Assembly: GCF_014204795.1 (NCBI RefSeq)
Contig: NZ_JACHMB010000001.1
Span: 8,196,501-8,260,500 of the forward strand
DNA from: Nonomuraea jabiensis
Lineage (GTDB): Bacteria > Actinomycetota > Actinomycetes > Streptosporangiales > Streptosporangiaceae
Length of the DNA: 64,000 nt
Direction: 5' to 3'
Position 1 is the first letter of the stretch. Each line of letters begins with the position of its first letter. The translations under genes were made by a program, and so were the position numbers. Below the pieces are notes generated by a model. The model was not told the DNA's origin. It worked only from the letters and a program-made list of their open reading frames with translations, and searched no databases. This document shows, one piece after another, positions 33,605-43,261 of the stretch.

Positions 33605-34516
33605 GTGGACATCCAGCAGCTCCGCTACTTCATGGTCGTGGCAGAAGAGCTCCACTTCGGCCGCGCCGCCGAGCGGCTGCACGTGACGTCCTCCCCGCTC
33701 AGCCGGCGCATCCGCGAGCTGGAGAAGGAGCTCGGCCACGACCTGTTCGACCGGCGCTACCACCAGGTCGAGCTGACCTCCTTCGGGCGGACGTTCCTCG
33801 ATCCCGCCCGCGACGTCCTGGCCCGCTTCGACGCGCTGGCCGAGCTGGCCGCCGGGGCCGCCCCGCCGCCGGCGGTCGTGCGCATCGGGGCCACGCCGCT
33901 CGCCCCCACGCAGGTCCTGGACCTGGTCCTGGAGACGTTCGCGGAGGTCAGCCCGGGGACCGAGCTCCCGCTGACCCTGGAGCCGTCCGCGGGGCTGCTC
34001 GGCCTGCTGGCGGCGCGCAAGCTCGACATCGCCGTCGTCCACCTGCCCGTGGACGCCGGCGGCCTCGGCAGCCTCGCGCTCGCGGAGTACCGCTTCGCGG
34101 TCGCCATGCGCGCCGACGACCCCCTCGCCGGCCGTCCCCGGCTCACCCTCGCCGACCTCGCCGACCGGCAGATGCTGCTCACCTCCCACAAGGTGCATCC
34201 GCTGGTGATGAACGGGCTGCGCGACCACCTGCGCGCGGGCGGCGTCACCCGGATCCGCGAGCTGCCGCACAACGACGCGGTCCAGGTCGCCGCGCACGTC
34301 ACGCATTCCAGAGCCCTGTCGCTGACCACGCTCAGCACCATCTCGGGCCGCATCTTCGGCGAGGCGGGCCTCGTCCTCGTGCCGCTGCACGACCCGGATC
34401 TCCACTTCCGGCTCGGCGTCGTCTGGTCCGCCAGCGCGGCGGCGCGCGGCGGCCCGATCGCGAAGGTCCTCGACGCGCTGCGCACGCGTCACGGCGACCC
34501 CCTCGTCATCCTCTGA
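33605..34516 (+). CDS. LysR family transcriptional regulator (paralogue B)
   Basis: A 303-aa LysR protein starting at GTG 33605 (MDIQQLRYFMVVAEEL), the same length as paralogue A at 27663, with the same helix-turn-helix core and RRYHQVELT. The two effector domains have diverged, so they may sense different pathway intermediates. It follows the DUF35 gene after 50 bp on the same strand and is convergent with the Baeyer-Villiger monooxygenase. Confidence 0.92.
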   Translation: MDIQQLRYFMVVAEELHFGRAAERLHVTSSPLSRRIRELEKELGHDLFDRRYHQVELTSFGRTFLDPARDVLARFDALAELAAGAAPPPAVVRIGATPLAPTQVLDLVLETFAEVSPGTELPLTLEPSAGLLGLLAARKLDIAVVHLPVDAGGLGSLALAEYRFAVAMRADDPLAGRPRLTLADLADRQMLLTSHKVHPLVMNGLRDHLRAGGVTRIRELPHNDAVQVAAHVTHSRALSLTTLSTISGRIFGEAGLVLVPLHDPDLHFRLGVVWSASAAARGGPIAKVLDALRTRHGDPLVIL

Positions 34517-34530
34517 GAGCGTTGCGGCGG

Positions 34531-36195
<1,665 letters not shown>

Positions 36196-36233
36196 GGGTG
36201 GTCACCTCACCGGGGGCCATGGAGTGATCCGCA

Positions 36234-37175
36234 TCACTCTGACTCAAGCACCCCAACGCCACCAGGTCCACGTTCTGTCCCCGCCGGGCGGTAGCCGAGG
36301 CGGCCGCGGGTCGCGACGAGGACCACGATCGCCGCCGTGGTGCCCGCGAGCAGGGTCACTCGGCTCGCCTGCTCGGCGGTGGCGATCGACGGGAACATGT
36401 CCGAGTAGGCGAGTGACATGAAGTTGTTGACGCTGACGTGCAGCAGCATGACCAGGGGCAGGCTCTGGCCGGTCCGGTTGAACACCCAGGTGACGACCAC
36501 GCTGAAGACGCAGGCGAAGGCGATGAACTCGCCGACTCTCAGCCAGGTGACGTTCGGCCACCCGCCCCACTCGCTCAGGAACAGCGGCAGGTGCCAGACG
36601 CCCCACAGCGGGCCGAGGACGAGGGTGCCGCCCAGCGGGCCGAACGCGCGCTGCAGGCGGGGGAGGGCGAAGTCACGCCAGCCGGGCTCTTCCGCCAGAC
36701 CGGTGGTGACCATCTGGATCAGCAGCCCCGGCACGTAGGCCGCCAGTACGGCGACCGGCGGCAGGTGGAGGTCCTCGTCGGACACCGCGACGGCGGCGAC
36801 GGTGATGGCGGCCGGTACGCCGAGGGCGGCCACGGCGTACCAGACCCAGTTGACCCGCCACTTGGTCATCCGCCCGATCCACCGGCGGACCCCTTGCCTG
36901 CCGTCCGCGGCCGCGGTCACGATGAACGCGCCGAAGATGGGGCCGAGATAGGCGCCGGGCAGGACGCCGGCGAACTGCGTGGTCCCGAGGAGGGAGGGGA
37001 AGCTGAAGTCCCAGACCCCCAGGCCGTTCGCCGAGAGGATGTAGGGCGTCCAGGCGAGCCAGCTCATCAGGTTGGCCAGGACGAAGAAGCTGATCAGCGG
37101 GCGGCGGCCGATGAGGCCTCGAAGTCCGCTCCGGCCCGGATGCTGCTCGGCCCCCGGCCGGCTGTCGACTGCCAT
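36234..37175 (-). CDS. CPBP family intramembrane glutamic endopeptidase (CAAX protease-like)
   Basis: A 313-aa protein with about eight transmembrane helices. The catalytic motifs are LAEEPGWRDFALPRLQ (EExxxR variant), 'LWGVWHLPLF' (HxxxF/L type) and 'LHVSVNNFM'. Members cleave or bind membrane proteins and prenylated peptides; many actinobacterial ones have unknown roles and some give self-protection against peptides. AAGGAG with 8-nt spacing supports ATG 37175. It lies between the BVMO gene and the biosynthetic operon; it may belong to either or neither. Confidence 0.85.
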   Translation of the reverse strand: MAVDSRPGAEQHPGRSGLRGLIGRRPLISFFVLANLMSWLAWTPYILSANGLGVWDFSFPSLLGTTQFAGVLPGAYLGPIFGAFIVTAAADGRQGVRRWIGRMTKWRVNWVWYAVAALGVPAAITVAAVAVSDEDLHLPPVAVLAAYVPGLLIQMVTTGLAEEPGWRDFALPRLQRAFGPLGGTLVLGPLWGVWHLPLFLSEWGGWPNVTWLRVGEFIAFACVFSVVVTWVFNRTGQSLPLVMLLHVSVNNFMSLAYSDMFPSIATAEQASRVTLLAGTTAAIVVLVATRGRLGYRPAGTERGPGGVGVLESE

Positions 37176-37292
37176 TTCGTTGCTCCTTGGCGGAGTGCTT
37201 GATTGACAGCGATCAGCACACCAGCCGCGACCCCTTCCGGTCGTTCCCGCCTGCGGCCCAATGAAGGTACAGCCAGGGGTACCACAGGTGAT

Positions 37293-38348
37293 CTACGTGG
37301 TGGCCAGCTCCCGGGCGTAATCGCGGGGCCGGTCCCGCAGGTCGAGCAGGCGCCGGTGCATCCGCGCGAGCGGTTCCAGCGAGAAGCCGGTGTCCCGCCA
37401 CGTCTCGAACGTGATGCCGATCCCCATGTCAACGCAGAACCGCACGTTGCGATCCTCGTGCTCGCCGTACCCCTCCAGGCCGATGATCGGCGTCGCCGCG
37501 GTGAACGCGTCGAGGATCGTGCCTCCGCCCAGCTTGGCCATGACCGCCACGGCGTGCCTGGTCAGGTCGAGTGCCTGGTGGTGGTCCTCGGCCTGCTCGT
37601 ACACGGGGGGCGCGGCGGCGACGATCTCGCCGAAGGGCGGGAAGCCGTCGTCGTGCCAGGGGTTCCAGGAGGGGTCCATCATGAAGCGGCGCGAGCCGGG
37701 AGCCAGGTCGGGGGCCTCGCCGGCGTCGCGTACCACGAGGTCGAGCGGCAGCTCCGCGGCGCTCAGCTCCGCGGCCCGCTCCAGGTACGTGCCCATCGAC
37801 CAGCCGCCGCCGTGCGCCAGGACGCGCCTGTCGCGATCCTCCCAGCGCAGCGGCGGCTCGGTGGTGGCCCTGATCGTCCAGGGGATGTCGTTGCCGGCGG
37901 AGTCGAACAGCCACACCTCCCGATGCCTGTCCAGCGACCCGGCCCGGCGGGCGAAGGACGGCGAGTTGGCCGAGTCGGCGTGGCACACGTCGACGGGCAC
38001 CGCGCCGAACTCCTCCGCGTAACGCTCCACGACGGGCAGCCAGAGGCCGCTGAAGACGACGAAACGGCGGACCTCGTCGTCATGCCAGCGCTTCTTCACC
38101 GCTTCGATCAGCATCGGGTCGAAGGCGTCCGACAGGTTGCGGAAAAGGCGCTGGCCGACCCGGGCGAGACGGAAGTCGCGCTGGTACGCCTCCTTGCTGG
38201 CGGAGATCCTGTCGCGCCGTTCGGGCTGCCAGAACGCCTCCGCCAGGAAGACCTCGCCGGCCGCCCCGAGCTCCTTGAGCCGTCGCCTGAGCAGCAGGCC
38301 GGTGACGTGGGCGCCCAGCCCCGGGCCGCCGGTCAGGATCGCGATCAT
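37293..38348 (-). CDS. GT-B fold glycosyltransferase-like protein
   Basis: The 351-aa protein starts with a short strand and glycine loop (MIAILTGGPGLGAHV). It ends with a nucleotide-sugar site resembling UDP-glycosyltransferases: AKLGGGTILDAFTAATPIIG, then 'LEGYGEHEDRN'. The middle 'VLAHGGGWSMGTYL' is typical of the hinge. It is somewhat short (usual 380-420 aa). It likely transfers a sugar or related group to the pathway product. The ATG overlaps the carrier-protein stop (ATGA), so it is the last gene of the seven-gene operon. An 18-bp imperfect palindrome (GGTAC...GTACC) lies downstream. Confidence 0.72.
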   Translation of the reverse strand: MIAILTGGPGLGAHVTGLLLRRRLKELGAAGEVFLAEAFWQPERRDRISASKEAYQRDFRLARVGQRLFRNLSDAFDPMLIEAVKKRWHDDEVRRFVVFSGLWLPVVERYAEEFGAVPVDVCHADSANSPSFARRAGSLDRHREVWLFDSAGNDIPWTIRATTEPPLRWEDRDRRVLAHGGGWSMGTYLERAAELSAAELPLDLVVRDAGEAPDLAPGSRRFMMDPSWNPWHDDGFPPFGEIVAAAPPVYEQAEDHHQALDLTRHAVAVMAKLGGGTILDAFTAATPIIGLEGYGEHEDRNVRFCVDMGIGITFETWRDTGFSLEPLARMHRRLLDLRDRPRDYARELATT

Positions 38349-38602
38349 GCCAGGGCGTTGACGTGCGACAGGACGAAACCGCAGAAGGCGCGGATGGAGT
38401 ACAGCCCCTCGATGTCCAGCCGGTCGAAGTCGAGCTCCACGTCGAACCTCTCCTCGACCATGAACAGGAAGTTGATCAACTGGATGGAGTCCATGCCCAG
38501 CTCGCGGATGATGTCCGCGTCGTCGCCGAGCTCCTCCGCGGCCCGGCCGTCGCCCAGGGCCTCGGCCAGCATCGACTTGATCTGCGGCAGGAGGTCGTCC
38601 AT
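38345..38602 (-). CDS. Acyl/peptidyl carrier protein
   Basis: This 85-aa protein has the four-helix carrier pattern and the phosphopantetheine site GMDSIQL with Ser39. 'LDIEGLYSIRAF' closes the fold. It is free-standing and should be loaded by the adenylation enzyme two kilobases upstream, or by a ligase in trans. The ATG 38602 has GGAG at 10 nt; a GTG at 38611 overlapping the radical SAM stop is an alternative. It overlaps the glycosyltransferase start. Confidence 0.92.
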   Translation of the reverse strand: MDDLLPQIKSMLAEALGDGRAAEELGDDADIIRELGMDSIQLINFLFMVEERFDVELDFDRLDIEGLYSIRAFCGFVLSHVNALA

Positions 38603-38607
38603 CTCGT

Positions 38608-39807
38608 TCACACTCCGTTCTCGTAGAGCGATGAGCACTTGGAGCAGACGGGCATCAGGCCCGTCGCGCGCAGAGTGGTGCGCACCCGGCGGAAGGCGGG
38701 GCTGTGCCAGACCTCCGCCAGCGTCCCGTCCCTGATGTCCCCGACGATGAACTCGGGGAAGAACTTGCACGAGCTGACCTTGCCGTCGGCGTGCACCTCC
38801 AACCGGCTGGAGACCGCCAGGCAGGTGGACTTGCCCGCGACCAGCCGGCTGCGGCCGAGGGCGAAGTCGGTGACGTCGTCGAGCGTCACCTCGGGCGTGT
38901 AGCGGATCCAGGGCCGCCACACGCGTCCGGCGAGCCTCCTCATCGACTCCCGCAGGACGGGGATGTTCTCCGGTTCGAGGTGGTAGGTGTAGGAGTGCCA
39001 GGTGGCCTGGCCGGGCGGGGGCGGCGGGTTGAGCCAGGCGAAGTCGCGCGCGTACACCTCGTCCATGCGCGCGGCGGCCTCGGGAGTGATCCACCAGGGC
39101 AGCTGGAAGAAGACCGAGTGGAGCTCGAGCTCCTCGGCCCACTCCATGAACTCGTACAGGCGGCCTACCGTCGCGTTGCTGACCATGGAGTTGACGGTGA
39201 CCTCGCCCTGATACTCCCCGCGCCTGCGCAGGTCGAGCAGGGTCTTGAGGTTGCGTTCCGTCCTGGAGAACGACCTCGGCCCGCGCAGCGCCTCGTGGTC
39301 GGCTTCGAGCCCGTCGAGGCTGACCGTCAGGTTGAGGTTGCTGCCGAGCTTGAGCAGGTGCTCCAGGTTGCGCTCGATGAGCAGGCCGTTCGTGCAGATG
39401 TTGACCTTGCGCGGGTAGCGGAGCAGGAGCTCGACCAGTTCGGGCAGGCGGCGGTACATCAGCGGCTCGCCGCCCCACAGCCAGGTCTTGGGCCTGGTCT
39501 CGTCCGTCTCGCGGAGCAGCCGTTCGAGCACCTCGATGTCCAGCTCGGAGGTGACCCGGTCCCTGCTGTAGTCGCGCAGGAAACCCTGGTCGTTCCACTG
39601 GAAACAGTGGTCGCAGCGCAGGTTGCAGGAGTAGGTGAGCTGCAGGCTGAGCTCGCCGGGCAGGTCGGTGGCGTAGCCGGGATCGGCTCCGACCCCTCTC
39701 TTGGTCCGCGACCGCACCGTGAGCTTGCGCCGGACGTCGGCGAACTCGGTCGGGGTCAGTGTCCTGCTGGATCGATTCTCCGTCAGCTTTCTTTCCACCT
39801 TGCTCAT
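38608..39807 (-). CDS. Radical SAM protein with SPASM domain
   Basis: The 399-aa enzyme has the radical SAM cluster motif CNLRCDHC (Cys61, Cys65, Cys68), 'WLWGGEPLMYRRLPEL' (GGE motif) and the C-terminal SPASM cysteines: one in CLAVSS, one in VSSCKFF and two in PVCSKC near the end. SPASM enzymes bind extra 4Fe-4S clusters and usually modify peptides (maturases) or carrier-bound/small molecules. It lies between a kinase-like gene and the carrier protein. Its substrate may be the carrier-bound intermediate or the peptide encoded at 50794. A long basic N-terminal extension of about 50 residues precedes the domain, and no RRE domain is obvious there. Confidence 0.93.
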   Translation of the reverse strand: MSKVERKLTENRSSRTLTPTEFADVRRKLTVRSRTKRGVGADPGYATDLPGELSLQLTYSCNLRCDHCFQWNDQGFLRDYSRDRVTSELDIEVLERLLRETDETRPKTWLWGGEPLMYRRLPELVELLLRYPRKVNICTNGLLIERNLEHLLKLGSNLNLTVSLDGLEADHEALRGPRSFSRTERNLKTLLDLRRRGEYQGEVTVNSMVSNATVGRLYEFMEWAEELELHSVFFQLPWWITPEAAARMDEVYARDFAWLNPPPPPGQATWHSYTYHLEPENIPVLRESMRRLAGRVWRPWIRYTPEVTLDDVTDFALGRSRLVAGKSTCLAVSSRLEVHADGKVSSCKFFPEFIVGDIRDGTLAEVWHSPAFRRVRTTLRATGLMPVCSKCSSLYENGV

Positions 39808-39820
39808 CTCCCTGCGCGGT

Positions 39821-40789
39821 TCAGCGGATCAGCTGTTCGAGGAGCCCTTTCACGATGCGGTCATGGCGGTCGGCGTCATCGAATCCCCGGGGCTTCTCCT
39901 CGATGATCATGATCAGGTAGAGGTAGGTCCGGTAGAGGGCGAGCCGGGTGAGCGCGCCCCCGGTGAGCTCCAGGCGCCCGCCGGCCTGCCGGTAGCCCCG
40001 CAGCAGGTCCGGGTCGTGCTCGGCTCTGCCGTACACGTCGAGGGAGACGAAGTCGGCCAGCGGATCCCCCCAGAACGCGCGTTCGTGGTCGATCAGCGCC
40101 GCGATGCGCGGCGGCCGGCGGTCGAGGTCCAGCAGGATGTTGCCGGGCCACAGATCGAAGTGGACCAGGGCGGGCTCGGTGACCTCGTCGAGCGCGCCGG
40201 CGCCGGCCCGTACGGCACGCGCGATCTCGCCGGCCGGCCAGGGCAGGTCGGCGTCGAACCGGACGGCGTCGGCGAGGAGGCCGTCGACCATGGCCAGGAA
40301 GGCCTCCTTCCAGGTGGCGGCCCTCATCCCGGGCAGGTGCGGGTAGCCGAACTCGGTCCCCTTGATGCGATGCAGGGCGGCGACGTACTGCCCGAGCGTG
40401 GCGCGCAGCTGCCGGGACTCCTCCTCGGCCAGCCGTTCGGCCGCCTCCGACCAGGGGATTCCCTCGACCGCGGTCATGATCAGGTGCGGTACGGGGCCGT
40501 CGAGGCAGGCGTGGAGCAACCGGGGCTGCGGCACGCCGGTCCCCTCGGCGAGGGGGTAGAACAGCGCCTCCGTCCGGATGATGTCCCGCTCGTAGGCGAG
40601 GAGCGCGGCGTCGGCGGGAGGGCTCAGCTTGAGGACCACCTCGCAGCCGTCGTCCAGCCGGACGCGCCACAGCGCGGCGAACGTGCCCGCGCCCAGCTCC
40701 CGCGCGGCGACGGCGCGGCGCCCGAGCGCGCGGTGGACGAGCCCGTTGACCTCGGCCTCGGGCAGGCGCCTCTTGGTGTGCGCGTCCAT
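39821..40789 (-). CDS. Aminoglycoside phosphotransferase (APH)-family kinase-like protein
   Basis: A 322-aa protein of the APH/choline kinase fold. Catalytic loop LVHFDLWPGNILLD has the HxDxxxxN pattern and the metal-binding Asp is in ALIDHERAFWGDP. A nucleotide-binding lysine is present in VVLKLSPPADA. It probably phosphorylates a small molecule, either as a biosynthetic step or for self-resistance. Its ATG 40789 overlaps the stop of the luciferase-like gene (TGATG). A second, only distantly similar APH-fold gene is in the other arm of the cluster (50939). Confidence 0.88.
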   Translation of the reverse strand: MDAHTKRRLPEAEVNGLVHRALGRRAVAARELGAGTFAALWRVRLDDGCEVVLKLSPPADAALLAYERDIIRTEALFYPLAEGTGVPQPRLLHACLDGPVPHLIMTAVEGIPWSEAAERLAEEESRQLRATLGQYVAALHRIKGTEFGYPHLPGMRAATWKEAFLAMVDGLLADAVRFDADLPWPAGEIARAVRAGAGALDEVTEPALVHFDLWPGNILLDLDRRPPRIAALIDHERAFWGDPLADFVSLDVYGRAEHDPDLLRGYRQAGGRLELTGGALTRLALYRTYLYLIMIIEEKPRGFDDADRHDRIVKGLLEQLIR

Positions 40790-41808
40790 CACTGATCACC
40801 GCTGTCCAGCAGCTTGCCCAGCTGGTCCAGGCTCCCGAGGACCGCGGACGTCTCCAGGCCGAAGTCGATGAGGCAGGCGATCTCGTCCACGCCGATCGCC
40901 GCCAGCCGGCGGACGCGTTCCGCCGCGACGTCCAGCTCGCCCAGCAGGCCCGCCTCGTCGAAGAACCGTTTGACGGCTCTGCGCGTCATGAACTCGACGC
41001 CCTTGCGCCCCAGCGCGGCGGGGTCGACGTCGCGCGCCGAACCCGCGCTCGAACCGAGGTGCAGGCCGACCGAGCTGCGGACGTACGCCGTCAGCGCCTC
41101 CCGCACCGCGTCGGTCACCGGCCCGAGGTGGGTGTGCAGCATCACCACGACGTCGCCGGGCCGGCCGGCGAGCCCCGCACGGTATTCCTTGATCTTGAGT
41201 GCCAGCTCGTCCACGCTCTGGCTGAGCAGGTTGGTCAGGACGCCGACGCCGAGAGCGCCCGCCGTACGGAACGTCTCGACGCTGCCGGAGCTCGTCAGCC
41301 AGACCGGGAGCTCCGGCTGGACGGGCGGCGGGAAGATGCGGACCGCTTGCTCCTCGCCCACCCCGGTGACGACGCTCACCTCCTCCCCCCGCCACAGCCG
41401 GCGGACCTGTTCCAGCGTCTCGACGGTGAGGCGGGTCCTGTCGGCGTACCCGCCGGGGTTGAAGGCGAAGTCCACCGCGTGCCACCCGGAGGCGAAGGAC
41501 ACGCCCACCCGCCCGCCGGACAGGTTGTCGACCACGGCCCAGTCCTCGGCGATGCGGATCGGGTGATGCAGCGGGGCGACCACGCTGCCGGCGCGCACGG
41601 CCACGCGTTCGGTGACCGCGGCGACGGCCGCGCCGGTCACCGCGGAGTTCGGATAGAGCCCGCCGAAGGCGTGGAAGTGGCGCTCCGGCGTCCACACGGC
41701 CGTGAATCCGTGCGCGTCCGCGTAGCGTGCCCCCTCCAGGAGCAGCTCGTATCGGTCGGCGGAAGGCTGCGTGCTGTCGTCGGCGAAGTAGAACAGGCTA
41801 AAACGCAT
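40789..41808 (-). CDS. Luciferase-like FMN-dependent monooxygenase (MupA/Atu3671 type)
   Basis: The 339-aa TIM-barrel protein begins MRFSLFYFADDS and shows WTPERHFHAFGGLYPNSAV, 'GSVVAPLHHPIRIAEDWAVV' and 'VSFASGWHAVDF'. These are marks of the LLM subfamily found inside NRPS/PKS clusters (MupA-like). Members use reduced flavin and O2 to hydroxylate carrier-bound or free acyl intermediates. Its start overlaps the adenylation gene by 11 bp and its stop overlaps the kinase-like gene, so it belongs to the same operon. Confidence 0.93.
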   Translation of the reverse strand: MRFSLFYFADDSTQPSADRYELLLEGARYADAHGFTAVWTPERHFHAFGGLYPNSAVTGAAVAAVTERVAVRAGSVVAPLHHPIRIAEDWAVVDNLSGGRVGVSFASGWHAVDFAFNPGGYADRTRLTVETLEQVRRLWRGEEVSVVTGVGEEQAVRIFPPPVQPELPVWLTSSGSVETFRTAGALGVGVLTNLLSQSVDELALKIKEYRAGLAGRPGDVVVMLHTHLGPVTDAVREALTAYVRSSVGLHLGSSAGSARDVDPAALGRKGVEFMTRRAVKRFFDEAGLLGELDVAAERVRRLAAIGVDEIACLIDFGLETSAVLGSLDQLGKLLDSGDQ

Positions 41809-43261
41809 CGGCTCTTTCTCTTCCGCGGGGCTTGTCCGGAGGCTGGGGCAGCCGGGGGCGGTCGACCTTCCCGCTCAAGGTCCGTGGCAGCTCGTCGAGC
41901 CAGACGAACACGGCGGGAATGACGCCGGGCGGGAGCTGCTCGCGCAGATGGCTCAGCACCTGCTGCTCGTGGTGGCCGTCCTCGGCGACCACGTACGCGC
42001 AGAGCTTCTCACCCGCGAGGACGACGTGGGCGTCGTGGACCCCGGGGGCGCGCATGAGCACGTTCGCCACGTCGTCGAGCTCGACGCGCACGCCGTTCAC
42101 CTTGACCTGCCGGTCGCGTCTGCCCAGGAGCTCCAGGGAGCCGTCCGGCCGGAACCGCCCGAGGTCGCCCGTCCGGAACCGGTGCGGATCGGCCGGGTCG
42201 AAGCCGCCCTGCCGTTCCCCGAGGTAGCCGTGGAGCGGGAACGGCGTGCGCAGTTCGACCTCGCCCGACTCCAGGAGCCGCACCGCCACATCCGGGAGCG
42301 GCCGGCCAACGGGGACCGAGTCCGCGGTCGCGTCCGCGGCGGTGATGCGGTGGAAGAGCTTGGTCATCGTGGTCTCGGTGGGGCCGTAGAGGTTGATCAG
42401 CTCCTTCTCCGTCCCGAAGAGCTCCTGCCAGGAGCGGACGTCGGAGGGGCGTACCGGCTCTCCTGCCAGCAGGACGGTACGCAGCTCCGGCAGCGAGCCG
42501 GGGGTCAGGCCCGCCGCCCGGAGAGTGCGGAACACCGTGGGAACGCAGTGGAGGATCTGGACGCGGTTGGCCTCCAGCCAGCGGGCGAGCCCCTGGCCAC
42601 TGCGGGCGCTGTGCGGGGCCACGACCATCGTCCCGCCCGAGCACAGCGGGACGAAGGCGTCGCGCAGGAAGGCGTCGAACCCGGCGGAGGTGAGCGAGGA
42701 GACGCGCGTCCCCCTGCCCGCGCCCAAGAGGTCGATCTCCCAGGTGACGAAGTGCGTGATCGCCGGGAGGCTGCCTATGACCCCCTTCGGCCGGCCCGTG
42801 GTTCCCGAGGTGAAATAGACGTAGCCGGGGCCGTCCGGCTCGCCGCGGTGCCATCGTGCCGGATCCACCGCGTGGTCCTGTACGTCCCGGGCGTCCAGGG
42901 TCCGGAACCCCTCCCTGCCGGTTGCGGCCAGGACCGGCGCTCCGGCCCGGTCGACGACGACGGCTCCCGGCCGCAGGTCGTCGATGGCCATGGCCAGCCG
43001 CGCGGGCGGCGTCCGTACGTCCACCGGGGCGAACACGCGGCCGCAGGCCATGGCCGCGAGCATCGCGGCGACGGTCTCCACCGGATCGGCGCACACGATG
43101 AGCACGGGATCGCCGCCCGGGACGGCATCGAGTTCCGCCAGGTGTCCCGATGCCCGGGTGGCGAGGTCGTGGTAGGTGGCGACCCGGTTCCTGCCGTGGA
43201 TCGCGACGTCTCCGGGGTGGGCCTGTACGTGGCGCATCCACCGGGCGGCGACGCCGGTCAT
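41798..43261 (-). CDS. Free-standing NRPS-type adenylation enzyme
   Basis: The 487-aa enzyme has the core motifs of amino-acid adenylation domains. A3 is YFTSGTTGRPKGV (about 149-161), A5 NLYGPTETTMTKLF, A7 FRTGDLGRFRPDG, A8 GRRDRQVKVNGVRVELDDV and A10 TLSGKVDRPRL with its catalytic Lys. No carrier domain is attached; the operon's 85-aa carrier protein is the likely partner. The conserved Asp of the binding pocket (A4 region, 'SAGFDAFLRDAF') is present, suggesting an alpha-amino acid substrate; I do not predict which one. It overlaps both neighbours (ATGA with the condensation gene). Confidence 0.94.
   Translation of the reverse strand: MTGVAARWMRHVQAHPGDVAIHGRNRVATYHDLATRASGHLAELDAVPGGDPVLIVCADPVETVAAMLAAMACGRVFAPVDVRTPPARLAMAIDDLRPGAVVVDRAGAPVLAATGREGFRTLDARDVQDHAVDPARWHRGEPDGPGYVYFTSGTTGRPKGVIGSLPAITHFVTWEIDLLGAGRGTRVSSLTSAGFDAFLRDAFVPLCSGGTMVVAPHSARSGQGLARWLEANRVQILHCVPTVFRTLRAAGLTPGSLPELRTVLLAGEPVRPSDVRSWQELFGTEKELINLYGPTETTMTKLFHRITAADATADSVPVGRPLPDVAVRLLESGEVELRTPFPLHGYLGERQGGFDPADPHRFRTGDLGRFRPDGSLELLGRRDRQVKVNGVRVELDDVANVLMRAPGVHDAHVVLAGEKLCAYVVAEDGHHEQQVLSHLREQLPPGVIPAVFVWLDELPRTLSGKVDRPRLPQPPDKPRGRERADAF

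Noticed and set aside
36234..37175. CPBP protease as the leader peptidase of the peptide cluster
   Set aside because: It is separated from the operon by 117 bp and faces the BVMO side; no evidence beyond proximity. Left as a general CPBP protein.
37267..37285. GGTAC...GTACC palindrome upstream of the CPBP protease as a seventh CsoR box
   Set aside because: Length (16 bp between ends) and core differ from the other six boxes, and no metal gene adjoins.
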